From the NCBI GenBank assembly GCA_003385605.1, contig QQUU01000004.1, positions 26,628-90,627 on the forward strand: a DNA stretch of 64,000 bases, given 5' to 3'. The notes beneath the pieces are model-generated. The model searched no databases. It saw only the letters and a program-made list of their open reading frames with translations, and was not told the origin of the DNA. Origin of the DNA: Bacteroidota bacterium. Its GTDB lineage: Bacteria; Bacteroidota; Bacteroidia; Flavobacteriales; Schleiferiaceae. Shown in pieces: positions 1-7,058 of the stretch (position 1 is its first letter; each line of letters starts with the position of its first letter). The position numbers and the translations under genes were made by a program.

Positions 1-529
1 AATGCGTGATGTCATCAACATCGGCCACCACAAATTCTCGACGCATGAGGATGGATGGGGCAGCGGCAATAGTGGTGTTATCATCATTGTCACCGTAGCC
101 TATACTTCCTTGTCCTGAGGACCAATTTTGGTCGTTATACCCCAACTGATTCCAATTCCCGTAGTCCGCTGGAGGAGGGTTGTTCCCGCTCCAATATTTC
201 CACATATTATTGGCTTTCACCAAAGATTCCCAGTGGTTTGGTACTTTTAAATTCTCCCGTCCTGAGGCACAGATGGTGATCAGTTGCTGGCTCGGAAGCT
301 CAATGGCAGGGAACTGCCACTTGTCCAAGTTATTAGGATTATCGCTGAGGTAAAATCCATCCAAAGAAATTGGGCCACTGGAATAATTGTACACCTCAAC
401 CCAGTCCACATCTTTCCCGTTCTCATCCGTGAAGCCACGCTGAGAATTAAACTCATTGATTACAATTTGCCCCCGCATTCCAAAAACGCTAAGTAGGAGG
501 CTGAAACATATGAGAATACGATACTTCAA
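1..529 (-). CDS. Exported lamin-tail-domain protein (C-terminus cut by window edge)
   Basis: The minus strand is open from 529 to the window edge, about 176 codons. It begins with a hydrophobic signal peptide (KYRILICFSLLLSVFGMRGQ) followed at once by IVINEFNSQ, a WVEVYN motif, SGPISLDGFYLSDN and a WQFP segment. That order is typical of the lamin-tail domain (LTD) of secreted Bacteroidota proteins, which often carry a CotH-like or other adhesive module downstream. The start is inferred to be TTG at 529: an in-frame stop lies seven codons upstream, no ATG lies between, and the first internal ATG would remove the signal peptide. The C-terminal part, including any T9SS tail, is outside the window, so its full architecture is unknown. 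Confidence 0.72.
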   Translation of the reverse strand, partial: MKYRILICFSLLLSVFGMRGQIVINEFNSQRGFTDENGKDVDWVEVYNYSSGPISLDGFYLSDNPNNLDKWQFPAIELPSQQLITICASGRENLKVPNHWESLVKANNMWKYWSGNNPPPADYGNWNQLGYNDQNWSSGQGSIGYGDNDDNTTIAAAPSILMRREFVVADVDDITH

Positions 530-669
530 TTTTACGCGATTACTTTTGTGCTAATTTACTAGCGATTCGTATACGTACTCGATTTATTTTGGGTGTGAAC
601 TTGTGCAAGAGATGCCCCCTATAGCTCATTTTTTTTTGAGTAACTTGATTTAAATCAAACGCTATTTTC

Positions 670-1173
670 ATGAAACTCTTAAATATCCTCATTGGCTTTC
701 TAATATCGACTGTTTGTATTGGTCAAGATTTAGTTGAATACGAGGATGGAACATTTTTTAGGAATGGAGTTGAATTATCCATAGAGCAGGTGGAACAGCT
801 TTCACTAGAATACAAGGTTTTGGGAAAAACCAGACATTTGATAAATCAAGGTGTTTCTTCTAACGAACTAGCCAAACCAGAAAGTGAAGCAAAACGTAAT
901 GCAAGGGCAACAGGTCCAACTGCTCTCGGAATTATTAGCGGCGGACTTTGTCTGTGGACTGGAAACTTTATTGGCGAATATTACGACAATCCAACAAATA
1001 CTATTTCGGTTGGGTTTTATGCAATTGGCACTCTCTGTGCATCAACGATGTTATCAATAGCCAACAAAATCGCCAAGCCTGAATCCTGGATTACAGCACG
1101 CGATGGTGCTTTTAAGGAAGTGGAGCGAAAGTTGAATGAGGCGATTCAGAAAGAAATCGAGTTAAAAAATTAA
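670..1173 (+). CDS. Unrecognised exported/membrane protein, 167 aa
   Basis: I do not recognise a family. The protein opens with a signal peptide (MKLLNILIGFLISTVCIGQ), then a polar segment of about 75 residues, then two glycine-rich hydrophobic stretches (about residues 83-103 and 115-135) that may be membrane segments, and a charged C-terminal tail ending KEIELKN. The next gene starts 11 bases downstream and has the same general plan, so the two probably form a unit. By eye the DNA is more A+T-rich than the neighbouring core genes, which fits a lineage-specific or acquired pair. Start ATG at 670. No promoter box is clear in the 140 bases upstream. Confidence 0.6.
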   Translation: MKLLNILIGFLISTVCIGQDLVEYEDGTFFRNGVELSIEQVEQLSLEYKVLGKTRHLINQGVSSNELAKPESEAKRNARATGPTALGIISGGLCLWTGNFIGEYYDNPTNTISVGFYAIGTLCASTMLSIANKIAKPESWITARDGAFKEVERKLNEAIQKEIELKN

Positions 1174-1184
1174 CCAATCAGCCT

Positions 1185-1619
1185 ATGAAGCGACTAGCAA
1201 TAATTATCGTGGTTCTCGCATTTCTATTGTCATTTAGCCTCACCGCCAATGAGAGGGTTGAATTACCAACAAAGTCCATTTCTTTAATTTCTATTGAGGA
1301 TATTCCAGACATAAGACCAGTGATTCATCAAGTTGATTCTACTGAAAATGAAGGGAATGTTCGTATAATAATTGGAGTAGTTGAAGCGATAGGTGGTTGT
1401 GGAATTCTCTATGTCGGGAGTACGGCTATATTTTATGGTTCCATAGTTCACCTATTTCGTCCTGAAGACAGAAGAGAATGGCTCTCATTGTATTCGGCAG
1501 GAACTGTTGGGGGAGCTTTGGGTTTAGTGGTTATCGATGATGGTTTAAAACGAACTGGACTTAAAGGCTTATTTAGGTCACGATCTTCGGGTACGCCTGG
1601 AGTATACTTTTCTGAATAG
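1185..1619 (+). CDS. Unrecognised exported/membrane protein, 144 aa
   Basis: No family recognised. It has an N-terminal signal peptide (MKRLAIIIVVLAFLLSFSLTA), a polar segment of about 45 residues, then a glycine-rich hydrophobic stretch (IIIGVVEAIGGCGILYVGS), a charged spacer with RPEDRREW, and a second glycine-rich hydrophobic stretch (SAGTVGGALGLVVI) near the C-terminus. It sits 11 bases behind the previous gene and ends about 85 bases before tRNA-Ala. The matching layout suggests the two are functionally linked, which is an inference from architecture only. Confidence 0.58.
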   Translation: MKRLAIIIVVLAFLLSFSLTANERVELPTKSISLISIEDIPDIRPVIHQVDSTENEGNVRIIIGVVEAIGGCGILYVGSTAIFYGSIVHLFRPEDRREWLSLYSAGTVGGALGLVVIDDGLKRTGLKGLFRSRSSGTPGVYFSE

Positions 1620-1684
1620 TTGCGCCTCTTTCTCACTTAAAAGTAGAAGTGTTTTTCAATGGAAATCAATACAAACTCTTGACC

Positions 1685-1692
1685 TATATTTG
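1685..1692 (+). promoter_or_regulatory. -7 promoter box of tRNA-Ala
   Basis: TATATTTG matches the Bacteroidota primary-sigma -7 consensus TAnnTTTG exactly and ends 11 bases before the tRNA 5' end. No clear -33 TTG is seen at the usual distance. Confidence 0.55.
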
Positions 1693-1703
1693 CTCTCCAC
1701 GAT

Positions 1704-1777
1704 GGGGATGTAGCTCAGTTGGCTAGAGCGCTTGACTGGCAGTCAAGAGGTCGTGGGTTCGAATCCCATCTTCTCCA
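1704..1777 (+). tRNA. tRNA-Ala, anticodon GGC
   Basis: The 74 bases fold as a cloverleaf: acceptor GGGGATG with CTTCTCC, D arm GCTC/GAGC, anticodon arm CTTGA/TCAAG around loop CTGGCAG (anticodon GGC), T arm GTGGG/CCCAT with loop TTCGAAT, and discriminator A. The G3:U70 pair, the main alanine identity element, is present. There is a U6:U67 mismatch in the acceptor stem. The 3' CCA is not encoded. A terminator follows directly. Confidence 0.95.
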
Positions 1778-1780
1778 CAA

Positions 1781-1808
1781 AAAAGCACCCACACCAGGGT
1801 GCTTTTTT
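1781..1808 (+). terminator. Intrinsic terminator of tRNA-Ala
   Basis: The arms AAAAGCACCC and GGGTGCTTTT enclose a short ACACCA loop and are followed by a T run. It ends the tRNA transcript. Confidence 0.85.
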
Positions 1809-1857
1809 ATTTCCGAACCAATAAAGTAGGATTCTTGTTAGTCCTAAAAAGCTGTTT

Positions 1858-2445
1858 ATGAGAGTATTACTTCTAGCCATGCTAATTGGGACGCAATCTG
1901 CAATTGCACAGGTTGCAGACTACCAGCGTGATTACAATAAGATTAACGAGCGATTAATGTTGACTTTAGGGTCATATGCGGTTGGAAATTTTGCTATTAG
2001 CGGTGCAGGATATTTTGCTGCTGAAGACGAATACACCAAGCACTTTCATGAAATGAATGTGATGTGGAATACGGTCAATTTTGGGTTGGCACTGCCTGGT
2101 TACTTGAAGGCCAAGAAGAATGCTGGTGATTGGGATGCAGCTGAAATGGAGCGTCAACAGCGAAAAACACAATCGATTTTTCTAATCAACAGCGCTGTAG
2201 ATATTGGGTATATCGCAACTGGAATGTACCTGCGTGGGGAAGCTGAAAACAGGCCCGATGAAGCTGATATGTTCAAGGGATACGGGGACAGTATGGTGCT
2301 CCAGGGGTCGTTTTTGTTTGCCTTTGATTTAGTTGCTTATGCCATTCATAAACGTCACTATAATCGAGAAGCGAATACCTTCATAAACAAGGTAAGTGTG
2401 CACTCCTTTGGTCAAGGAATTGGTCTGACCGTACAGCTCGATTAG
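1858..2445 (+). CDS. Conserved Bacteroidota membrane protein, DUF6992-like
   Basis: 195 residues with a signal peptide (MRVLLLAMLIGTQSAIAQ), then several hydrophobic segments: LGSYAVGNFAISGAGYF, the region around MWNTVNFGLALPGYL, a stretch near FLINSAVDIGYIATGMYL and one near GSFLFAFDLVAYAI. The pattern LGS-A-GN, then HFHEMN-MWN--N, is what I associate with the uncharacterised family DUF6992. I could not test that by search. No enzymatic motif is visible. It stands alone between the tRNA terminator and the MbnP operon, with no promoter box I can defend. Confidence 0.65.
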   Translation: MRVLLLAMLIGTQSAIAQVADYQRDYNKINERLMLTLGSYAVGNFAISGAGYFAAEDEYTKHFHEMNVMWNTVNFGLALPGYLKAKKNAGDWDAAEMERQQRKTQSIFLINSAVDIGYIATGMYLRGEAENRPDEADMFKGYGDSMVLQGSFLFAFDLVAYAIHKRHYNREANTFINKVSVHSFGQGIGLTVQLD

Positions 2446-2521
2446 GGGTATGATTCTTGTGCTTTCTGTCACGCCTCTAACAATGCCAATTCGTATTTTA
2501 GTTGGATAGAACACAGTTATT

Positions 2522-3469
2522 ATGAAAAGATTTTTACTCCTAACCCTTGTCTTCGGCTCACTCTCTTTGGCAGCACAGACGAAAGAACTTGTTTTGAACT
2601 TTCACCATATGATGGACGGACAATCTGTAACGGACTCATTGGTGGGTACCAATAATTTAGGGAACCAATTCAAGTTTAATCGTCTCCAGTATTATGTCGA
2701 CGATATTGAAATTATCTACGACCAAGGTGATACTTTTTCATACCCGGAAGTTTTATTAATCAATGCACTTGAGGAAGAATTGACCAGTGTCGATCTGGGA
2801 TCGCTAACGTTCGATAGTATCACGGCAGTACGCTTTGCCGTTGGAGTAGGACCGGATGTAAATAACTTGGATCCGTCTACCTATCCGGCAGCGCATCCAT
2901 TGGCGCCAAAGTCGCCTTCTATGCACTGGGGATGGGCTGCGGGCTATAGATTCGTTTGTGCCGAGGGTGTGGGCAGTTCAGCCTTCAATCAAACCTTTGA
3001 ATTGCACGGATTGGGCAATGCGAACTATGCTATGCAAACCATTGCTACTTCAGGCACTGCAGTGGGTAGCGATACGTTAGAAGTAGATATTGAAGCAGAT
3101 TATGCCGAGCTCGTAAGAGATATTGAAGTGGCACAGGGCACTATTTCTCATGGTGAAACAGGTGATGCTTACCAGTCCTTGAAAAACTTGAACAACAAGG
3201 TCTTCAAGAGTGCTGAAGGCAATGTTGCATTGGTACAAAAAGAATTGGCCTTTGAAGACCTTTCAGTCTTTCCTAATCCTTCAAGCGGACGATTTATCGT
3301 TACGGGTATTGAAGGCGCAACCATAGAAGTGTTTAATGCCTTAGGATCTAAAATGTACTCACAGAGAGCTACCGCTTCGACTAGAATTATTCTTCCAGAT
3401 GCTGGAATCTACCTAATGGTTGTTTCTAATAACAGGAGTACTACAACGAAGAAATTGATCGTTCGATAA
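2522..3469 (+). CDS. MbnP-like copper-binding protein with T9SS sorting domain
   Basis: The 315-residue protein has a signal peptide (cut near AAQ, residue 18), an MbnP-type domain to about residue 240 and a T9SS type A tail beginning near SVFPNPSSGRF. MbnP-family hallmarks include LNFHHMMDG near the N-terminus, FNRLQYYVDDIEI, and the SMHWGWAAGYRF segment with Trp136 and Trp138. In the characterised methanotroph protein a tryptophan is converted to kynurenine by the di-haem enzyme MbnH and then helps bind copper. Two MbnH-like genes follow, the first overlapping this stop codon by one base (TAATG). The product is probably secreted and held at the cell surface by T9SS. The function is inferred from family and context; the modification is not shown by sequence. 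Confidence 0.82.
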   Translation: MKRFLLLTLVFGSLSLAAQTKELVLNFHHMMDGQSVTDSLVGTNNLGNQFKFNRLQYYVDDIEIIYDQGDTFSYPEVLLINALEEELTSVDLGSLTFDSITAVRFAVGVGPDVNNLDPSTYPAAHPLAPKSPSMHWGWAAGYRFVCAEGVGSSAFNQTFELHGLGNANYAMQTIATSGTAVGSDTLEVDIEADYAELVRDIEVAQGTISHGETGDAYQSLKNLNNKVFKSAEGNVALVQKELAFEDLSVFPNPSSGRFIVTGIEGATIEVFNALGSKMYSQRATASTRIILPDAGIYLMVVSNNRSTTTKKLIVR

Positions 3470-4533
3470 TGAGAGCTTGGGCAGTTGTATCTGTTGGTCT
3501 TTTCCTAGCAGTAGGTTGTGCGAAACAAGCGCCATTCCCTACTCAGGATACAACGCCCTATAATCTAGAATACGGAGCACTCCCTGCTCCAGATTTTGAA
3601 GGAGACAATACATTGACCGTTCAAGGTGTTCAATTGGGTAGAATGTTGTTCTACGAGAAGCGCTTGAGTGGTGACAATAGCATGTCTTGTGCATCGTGCC
3701 ACCGCCAAGAGCATGCGTTTTCCGATACGGCTAAATTTAGCATAGGCATTCATGGAGACCCTAGCCATCGTCAGGCAATGAGCGCCGTGAACATGTTGTG
3801 GAACAGCAATGGTTATTTCTGGGACGGACGAGCAGAGAAGCTTCGTGACCAAAGCCTGATGCCTATTCAAGACCCCATAGAAATGGACGAAAGTCTTGAG
3901 AATGTGGTTGAAAAATTAGAGCAGGACACCATGTACACCAATCAGTTTCTACGTGCATTTGGTACTGCTCAACCCAGTGCACATTTGATTTCTTTGGCCT
4001 TGGAGCAGTTTATGAATACCATTGTTTCGTACCGCTCAAAATACGATCAGTATCTCGCGGGCGAGGCAACCCTTACCGAATCTGAGGAACGAGGAATGGA
4101 CCTGTATTTCGAGGAGTACAATCCGTTTTTTCCGGAGGAAAGCGGTGCAGATTGTGGTCACTGTCACAGTGGAAAAAACTTTGATTCCCCGACCTACATG
4201 AATAACGGTACAGATTCCTTGAATACGGATTTAGGTCGATTCACTGTAACCGGAGATACTGCAGATATTGGATTGATGAAAACAACCACACTGCGCAATA
4301 TCGCATTGACACCTCCATATATGCACGATGGAATTTTCACCACATTGCGAGAAGTTATTGATCATTATGACCATGGCCTTCAAAATTCTTCCACTTTGGA
4401 TCAAGCCTTAGCCATGACTATGGGTACAGGTCTTATGCTAAGTGAGCAAGACAAAGACGATCTTGAAGCATTCTTGAATACGTTGACGGATTATGAATTG
4501 ATTACAGATGAAAGATATTCTTCGCCTTTCTAA
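3469..4533 (+). CDS. Di-haem cytochrome c peroxidase/MauG family lipoprotein (MbnH-like), first copy
   Basis: 354 residues with a lipoprotein signal (LAVGC, Cys17). Two c-type haem motifs are present: CASCH at 74-78 and CGHCH at 229-233. RNIALTPPYMHDG, with its axial Met, lies near residue 280. This layout is the CcpA/MauG/MbnH fold. Its position directly behind an MbnP-like gene, with translational coupling through TAATG, favours the MbnH role of oxidising a tryptophan of the partner over peroxide detoxification. It would act in the periplasm, tethered to a membrane. The next gene starts 26 bases before this one stops. Telling MbnH from a plain peroxidase needs alignment of the inter-haem residues. 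Confidence 0.85.
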   Translation: MRAWAVVSVGLFLAVGCAKQAPFPTQDTTPYNLEYGALPAPDFEGDNTLTVQGVQLGRMLFYEKRLSGDNSMSCASCHRQEHAFSDTAKFSIGIHGDPSHRQAMSAVNMLWNSNGYFWDGRAEKLRDQSLMPIQDPIEMDESLENVVEKLEQDTMYTNQFLRAFGTAQPSAHLISLALEQFMNTIVSYRSKYDQYLAGEATLTESEERGMDLYFEEYNPFFPEESGADCGHCHSGKNFDSPTYMNNGTDSLNTDLGRFTVTGDTADIGLMKTTTLRNIALTPPYMHDGIFTTLREVIDHYDHGLQNSSTLDQALAMTMGTGLMLSEQDKDDLEAFLNTLTDYELITDERYSSPF

Positions 4534-5467
4534 TCTTGTAGCATTCATTGTGCTAGCATCCTGTACGCCAGAGCCTTCCTCTGAGCTGTTGAGTGAGCTG
4601 GCAACGTGGCCGCAAATGGAATATCCGACGGATAACGAGCCTGATGCTCAAAAAATCGCCCTAGGTGAGCGGCTTTTCTTTGATCCTATATTAAGTGTTG
4701 ATAGTTCGATTAGCTGTGGGTCCTGCCACAAAGAGGTTTATGGATTTGCGGATGATGTAGCCATAAGTCCTGGCGTTGAGGGCAGGTTAGGTAAAAGGAA
4801 TTCCCCCTCCTTGTTGAATGTGGGGTACCAGCCATACTTCATGCGTGAAGGCGGTGTGCCAACTCTTGAAATGCAGGTGCTTGTACCCGTTCAAGAACAT
4901 TCGGAGATGGCCTTCAACATGGTGCTTTTGGCACAGCGCTTAAATGCCAGTACCGCTTACAAAAATGATTTCTTAGAAGCGTTTGGAGACAGTGCTACTT
5001 CCTACACGATAACGCGCGCTATAGCGCAATACGAGCGCACCTTAGTACAAGACTTAAGTCCTTTTGACGAGTACGTCAGGGGCGATAATGGAGCATTAAG
5101 TACAGTAGCGAAAAGGGGATTTGAATTGTTCTATGGGAAGGCAGGTTGTGAAGGTTGCCATAGCGGTCCATTGATGACCAACTTTGGCTTTTACAACAAC
5201 GGTACTCAGATTAGCACAGACGATTACGGCAGGGCAGAATTGACCCTGGATTCTGCAGACTTTTATCTCTATAAAGTACCCTCACTGCGCAATATTGCAT
5301 TGACAGCACCCTACATGCACGATGGGAGTTTAGCGTCCATACAAGATGTACTTGAGCAATACAATCAAGGAGGCGTGGGGCATAATCACACCAGTGACGG
5401 TATTGCGCCGTTGAACCTAAACGAATCGGAGCTTGTTGCCTTAGAAGAATTTCTAAGTACCCTTTAA
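4508..5467 (+). CDS. Di-haem cytochrome c peroxidase/MauG family lipoprotein (MbnH-like), second copy
   Basis: 319 residues, lipobox VLASC with Cys19, haem motifs CGSCH at 70-74 and CEGCH at 214-218, and RNIALTAPYMHDGSL near the C-terminus. It shares the architecture of the preceding gene, though the two differ widely between motifs, so this is an old duplication or a recruitment rather than a recent copy. Its start overlaps the upstream gene by 26 bases. Two MbnH-like enzymes for one MbnP-like partner could mean successive oxidations, a second substrate, or one enzyme acting as peroxidase. The choice cannot be made from sequence. Confidence 0.84.
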   Translation: MKDILRLSNLVAFIVLASCTPEPSSELLSELATWPQMEYPTDNEPDAQKIALGERLFFDPILSVDSSISCGSCHKEVYGFADDVAISPGVEGRLGKRNSPSLLNVGYQPYFMREGGVPTLEMQVLVPVQEHSEMAFNMVLLAQRLNASTAYKNDFLEAFGDSATSYTITRAIAQYERTLVQDLSPFDEYVRGDNGALSTVAKRGFELFYGKAGCEGCHSGPLMTNFGFYNNGTQISTDDYGRAELTLDSADFYLYKVPSLRNIALTAPYMHDGSLASIQDVLEQYNQGGVGHNHTSDGIAPLNLNESELVALEEFLSTL

Positions 5468-5471
5468 TTTC

Positions 5472-5906
5472 ATGCGCCGCATTGTTCTTTTATTCCTCTT
5501 GAGTACGCTCTCGCTTAGTGCCCAAGAGACCTCTCCGAAAATCTATTTCATTTACAACGCGAGTGGCACCTTGGCCGGTGAACTCAATTATCTCTATGGT
5601 AAATATTTCCTGGACGAACATTGCGAATTGTGCGATATTACGCATAGCACGGTTAGTGCAAAGCCCGAATGGAAAGAGTGGATTGGTGCTTTAAAATGTG
5701 AAAACTATGTGCTCCATACGAATGAGGCTAAAGCGATGAATATCGATTACAGGGGGTTTGTTCTACCAGTGGTATTGCTCGATCGAGGCAACGGTTTAGA
5801 GGAGTTGGTATCAAAAAATGAGATGGCGGAATGTGGTAAAGGGGTAGAGGCCTTTGGAGTACTCTTTTATCGAAAGCTGGATCAATTCGGACTTTCTTGT
5901 CCATAA
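5472..5906 (+). CDS. Small exported CxxC protein at the end of the MbnP operon
   Basis: 144 residues with a signal peptide (MRRIVLLFLLSTLSLSAQ). The mature part begins KIYFIYNASGTLAGELNYL and has HCELCDITH, a CxxC pair flanked by histidines, with three further cysteines (KCENY, AECGK, LSCP). It resembles an uncharacterised family that starts with an F-Y-N-A-x-S/G motif and carries a CxLC. I do not know its function. It begins four bases after the second di-haem gene, so it is almost certainly co-transcribed with the MbnP genes. The Cys/His content would suit a metal- or thiol-related role, but that is a guess from context. Confidence 0.7.
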   Translation: MRRIVLLFLLSTLSLSAQETSPKIYFIYNASGTLAGELNYLYGKYFLDEHCELCDITHSTVSAKPEWKEWIGALKCENYVLHTNEAKAMNIDYRGFVLPVVLLDRGNGLEELVSKNEMAECGKGVEAFGVLFYRKLDQFGLSCP

Positions 5907-5930
5907 AAAAACCCGGACCTAAGGCCCGGG
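5905..5930 (-). terminator. Terminator between convergent genes
   Basis: CCCGGACC/GGCCCGGG with loop TAA and one mismatch. The T run lies on the minus strand, so it mainly ends the porin transcript. It may also stop the MbnP operon, whose last gene ends at 5906. Confidence 0.75.
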
Positions 5931-5958
5931 CTTCAAAACAGGTTTGGTTTCAGAGCAT

Positions 5959-6990
5959 TTAAAATGAGTATACTGCTGCTAATACAAACGAAGACAGTTG
6001 GTCGGCTGTCATAGAATCAAATACTGCGCTTGAGCTTTGGTCCAATCTTAGTTCTGCGATAAGTCTAAGGTCTGTTGTCGTATAACTTGCCGTTAGCGTT
6101 GCGTCTATAACTGAATTACCAGCACCGTAGGCGACACCTCCTGAAGCAAGTTCTTTAAAGTATTCTACACGCATTCCAAGGTCAACACCTTCCTTTACGG
6201 TTACCGCAGGATATAAGGCTGCGCCATAAAAACCACCGGCCTCCATGGTTTCGTTGTACGAAGCATTTACGCCTAGACTAATTGCGTCACTTAGATCATA
6301 TCCTCCAGTAAGGTCCACTTGGAATGTGGCATTGGCATCCACTGCTTGTTTGCCGTAGAGCACATTCAAATAGGTACCGCCAAAACCGTATTGCAATCCA
6401 TAGGTGTAAAGATCTACGTCATTCATTTCGGTGAAATCTGTTGGATTCATAACCGCGAACATGATACTCTGATCGTCGGAGATAGCATAATCTGCCTTTA
6501 ACCCGGTATGCGAGAACGGACCGTAGGAGAATAGGTAGGAAGTTGAGTAGTGAAAGTTGTCCACCGGTGAGATTACTTCATATCCCAAGAATGTGTTGAA
6601 GTTCCCTAGCGTCAAGGTCAATTTTTCACTGGCGTTCCAGTAAGCATACAATTGATTGACAATGTTCCCTGTGGCGCTGTAATACGGTGAAGCAAAAATG
6701 GCATCCGTACCGCGAGGACCAAATACTAGGTCAGCAACAAAACCCCCTTGAGCGGTGCTTTGCTCTGCTTTAATGTTGACCATGCCTAAGGCGAAGCCGT
6801 TTAGGTTCGCAAAACTTGATGCTGGCGCGTCGAACTTATCGCCACTAAGGTTTGTTCTAAAGTATGTATCGACAGAACCTGAGAATTCGATACTTTCTTC
6901 TTCACCATTTTGCGCGTGAGAAGAGTGCGCGGTAAATAGGCACATTGCTATTACCCAAATTTTTGTGACTTTTGCAGAAATAATTTTCAT
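5959..6990 (-). CDS. Outer-membrane beta-barrel porin, BBP2/OmpL-like
   Basis: 343 residues: signal peptide ending AHSSHAQ, then alternating amphipathic strands such as IEFSGSVDTYFRTNL, FVADLVFGPRG and KLTLTLGNFNTFLGYE, ending in the aromatic terminus VLAAVYSF typical of outer-membrane barrels. The strand pattern and the EVISPVDNFHYSTSYLFSYGPF segment match the putative porin family called BBP2 or OmpL-like. It lies downstream of amt and glnB on the same strand, which suggests it provides outer-membrane passage for ammonium or another nitrogen source. A hairpin separates it from amt. Confidence 0.8.
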   Translation of the reverse strand: MKIISAKVTKIWVIAMCLFTAHSSHAQNGEEESIEFSGSVDTYFRTNLSGDKFDAPASSFANLNGFALGMVNIKAEQSTAQGGFVADLVFGPRGTDAIFASPYYSATGNIVNQLYAYWNASEKLTLTLGNFNTFLGYEVISPVDNFHYSTSYLFSYGPFSHTGLKADYAISDDQSIMFAVMNPTDFTEMNDVDLYTYGLQYGFGGTYLNVLYGKQAVDANATFQVDLTGGYDLSDAISLGVNASYNETMEAGGFYGAALYPAVTVKEGVDLGMRVEYFKELASGGVAYGAGNSVIDATLTASYTTTDLRLIAELRLDQSSSAVFDSMTADQLSSFVLAAVYSF

Positions 6991-7010
6991 ACCCGAGAAT
7001 TGTTTTAGTA

Positions 7011-7045
7011 GACCCGAGGTGTTGCAGCACCTCGGGTCGTTTTTT
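7011..7045 (+). terminator. Strong hairpin with T run on the plus strand, inside a minus-strand operon
   Basis: GACCCGAGGTG and CACCTCGGGTC form a perfect 11-bp stem around TTGCAG, followed on the plus strand by GTTTTTT. The genes on either side (amt, porin) are both read from the minus strand, where the hairpin is not followed by T residues. It could stop antisense transcription entering from the porin gene, or act as an intercistronic stabilising hairpin between amt and porin. Confidence 0.6.
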
Positions 7046-7058
7046 ATAAAATAGTTTA

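Noticed and set aside
284..496. 70-residue plus-strand frame
   Set aside because: It lies opposite the signal peptide and lamin-tail segment of the minus-strand gene, which has clear domain content.
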